Positions 63,001 through 64,000 of a stretch of 64,000 nt of DNA are shown piece after piece. Under the pieces are notes generated by a model. The model ran no database searches, was not told where the DNA came from, and worked only from the letters and a program-made list of their open reading frames with translations. Every line of letters starts with the position of its first letter. The first letter of the stretch is position 1. The position numbers and the translations under genes were made by a program. Source of the stretch: Rhodocyclaceae bacterium UBA2271 (lineage in GTDB: Bacteria > Pseudomonadota > Gammaproteobacteria > Burkholderiales > Rhodocyclaceae); contig DDXB01000046.1 of the NCBI GenBank assembly GCA_002347405.1, positions 23,214-87,213 on the forward strand. Reading direction: 5' to 3'.

Positions 63001-63165
63001 CCTAAAAACCTCAGTTCGCACCACGGAGATCACGGAGGACACGGAGAAACGGCGCAAGCATACAAAATTCAGGCGCACCCAACGGGCGACATGCTCTTAT
63101 TACGTAACGCCTGGTTTTTTCTCCATGATCACCGTGTCCTCCGTGGTGAACTGCTTTTTCTAGGA
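63001..63165. repeat. MITE-like element, copy B
   Basis: About 165 bp. The left end CCTAAAAACCTCAG, then CACCACGGAGATCACGGAGG, and the right end CCGTGTCCTCCGTGGTGAAC then TGCTTTTTCTAGGA mirror copy A. An internal GGCGCACCCAACGGGCGACA block is shared. It lies next to the transposase remnant. Confidence 0.8.
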
Positions 63166-63215
63166 TGAAATATCCGGGCTCATGCCCACGTTTCTTGTCG
63201 GCGTTATGCCGGAAC

Positions 63216-63239
63216 AAAAGTCGGCGCTGGCGGGACGGC
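63216..63239. repeat. Dispersed repeat, family 1 (consensus copy)
   Basis: AAAAGTCGGCGCTGGCGGGA followed by CGGC, 19 bp from the 3' end of the Hpt gene. Confidence 0.9.
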
Positions 63240-63257
63240 GTCATAGCTTTGGGGCCG

Positions 63258-64000
63258 TCAGCGCCCGTGCTGCCGTAAGGCTTGCAAAGTCTGCAGGGCA
63301 AGCTCGAAGTCGTAGTTGCCGAGCTGCCGCGCAAACGCATCGAACGGCGCTCCCAGGCTTGCCCGCAAGGATGCGGCATGCTTCCGGAACAACTCGATGG
63401 CCGCAGCATCGCTCTGGGTCAGCAGACTATCGAGTTCATCCAGCACTTGGCTCAAGGTTTCCGGGTCGAGCGGTTCGGCGTCTGCTTCTGGAGTGTCTGG
63501 CGGCGATGGCAATGCGGCGGCGAGCGTCAGCATTTCCTGGCTGACGGCAGCCATTGCGGCCTTGATTTCAGGATCATCCAGTGGCGCGTCAAGATTCGCC
63601 TTGAGCATTTTTTCCAACCGTCCTGCATCTGCCGCCAGGTGCTCTGCCCCCAGCGTACCCCCCGTGCCCTTGATGGTGTGCGCCAGCCGCTGGGCGGTGT
63701 CATGGTCACCCGCGGACAGGCTATCCGCCACCCGCGTCATGTCAGCGGCGTGCAATTCGACAAACCGGCCCAGCAGTTCCAGATATTTTTCGACGTTGCC
63801 ACGCAACACGTCGAGCCCGCGTGCGACGTCGAGACCCGGCACACTGGCCAGTTGCGCAAGTGTGACTTCCTGCTGAAAAGTCGGCGCTGGCGGGACGGAG
63901 TGCCCCGTAGCGGGTACGGAGGAAAAAGGGGCCTGGTTCGAATTAAGTGCCTCTGTTAATTCGAGCCTGGCCCCTTTTTCCTCAGCCGGCACTTCGCGCG
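63258..64000 (-). CDS. C-terminal part of a (hybrid) sensor protein with Hpt domain (partial)
   Basis: The reading frame is open to the right edge of the window, so this is probably the C-terminal third of a hybrid histidine kinase or response-regulator/Hpt protein. The Hpt domain (about 85 residues) contains LAHTIKGTGGTLGAEHLAADAGRLE with the phosphorylatable histidine. A helical C-terminal domain (LDELDSLLTQSDAAAIELFRKHAASLRASLG) follows. Upstream, the frame passes through a palindromic element (63922-63981) and a family-1 repeat (63876-63899), giving PAEEKGARLELTEALNSN and SVPPAPTF. If a downstream start is used the gene would be shorter. Confidence 0.75.
   Translation of the reverse strand, partial: REVPAEEKGARLELTEALNSNQAPFSSVPATGHSVPPAPTFQQEVTLAQLASVPGLDVARGLDVLRGNVEKYLELLGRFVELHAADMTRVADSLSAGDHDTAQRLAHTIKGTGGTLGAEHLAADAGRLEKMLKANLDAPLDDPEIKAAMAAVSQEMLTLAAALPSPPDTPEADAEPLDPETLSQVLDELDSLLTQSDAAAIELFRKHAASLRASLGAPFDAFARQLGNYDFELALQTLQALRQHGR
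63876..63920. repeat. Dispersed repeat, family 1 with CCCCG/CGGGT tail, inside the Hpt gene
   Basis: AAAAGTCGGCGCTGGCGGGA, CGG, then TGCCCCGTAGCGGGTACGG, the same tail as in rnfG. It is in frame. Confidence 0.9.
63922..63981. repeat. Palindromic element (family 3), copy 2
   Basis: AAAAAGGGGCCTGGTTCGAA, TTAAGTGCC, TGTTAATTCGAGCCTGGCCC, CTTTTT. Long inverted repeat related to 35064-35130; translated in frame within the Hpt protein. Confidence 0.85.

Overview
The window is a G+C-rich chromosomal segment centred on a molybdenum nitrogenase (nif) regulon. Several traits point to a betaproteobacterium, probably of the Rhodocyclales (inference): a NifL/NifA pair next to an Rnf electron-transport operon, DraT/DraG control of nitrogenase reductase, separate nifHDK, nifE, nifN, nifB and nifVWZM units, and a modABC operon wired to NifA. 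I see no rRNA, tRNA or CRISPR array.

Layout. 1-4.7 kb (minus): nifN-nifX-rseC-like-DUF269-DUF683-fdxB-nifU-nifS (nifS cut by the window edge), with its own sigma-54 promoter. 4.9-7.3 kb: an island that separates nifN from nifE (NYN-domain protein, broken HigB toxin with intact antitoxin, FemAB-like acyltransferase). 7.4-12.5 kb: nifE (minus) and modABC-DUF2478-GNAT (plus), divergent around one perfect NifA site flanked by two sigma-54 promoters. 12.5-14.3 kb: gene remnants and an HTH/nucleotidyltransferase pair. 14.4-20.9 kb (minus): nifHDKT-fdxN-nifY-like and three further small or unknown genes. 21-21.9 kb: draT, divergent from nifH. 22-23.7 kb: RHH/PIN toxin-antitoxin pair and a 2OG-Fe(II) oxygenase. 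23.9-34.4 kb (minus): a type I restriction-modification operon with an embedded reverse transcriptase and three accessory genes. 34.5-37.3 kb: a 500-bp direct duplication around a GNAT/DUF1778 toxin-antitoxin pair; the intact copy carries a SIR2-like gene with a NifA-type promoter. 37.3-42.3 kb (minus): nifB, a 2[4Fe-4S] ferredoxin, a flavodiiron protein, two [2Fe-2S] ferredoxins and draG. 42.5-46.7 kb: a cassette array with attC-like sites and no integrase in the window. 46.8-50.1 kb (minus): nifLA. 50.4-56 kb (plus): rnfABCDGEH. 56.2-58.9 kb (minus): nifVWZM. 59.1-62.6 kb: FHA protein, PP2C phosphatase, Ser/Thr kinase and a TssQ-like lipoprotein. 62.6-64 kb: a transposase remnant, a MITE-like element and the C-terminal end of a histidine-phosphotransfer protein.

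How it works together. NifA, restrained by NifL, should act with sigma-54 at the nifH, nifE/modA, nifN, nifB, nifV, rnf and SIR2 promoters; each has a TGT-N10-ACA site and a -24/-12 element. ModABC brings in molybdate. NifB, NifEN, NifX/NifY and NifV build FeMo-co. NifUS and the ferredoxins supply Fe-S clusters, and Rnf supplies low-potential electrons. DraT and DraG reversibly ADP-ribosylate NifH.

The most striking feature is a dense family of short dispersed repeats with core AGTCGGCGCTGGCGGGACGG. It occurs about 17 times in 64 kb in both orientations, and it has inserted in frame into NifN, NifB, NifA, ModC, RnfG, RnfE, the RseC-like protein and a histidine-phosphotransfer protein. A second motif (GGGGGCAGCGAG...GCGAGCG...GGGGGGCC) joins it in larger composite elements.
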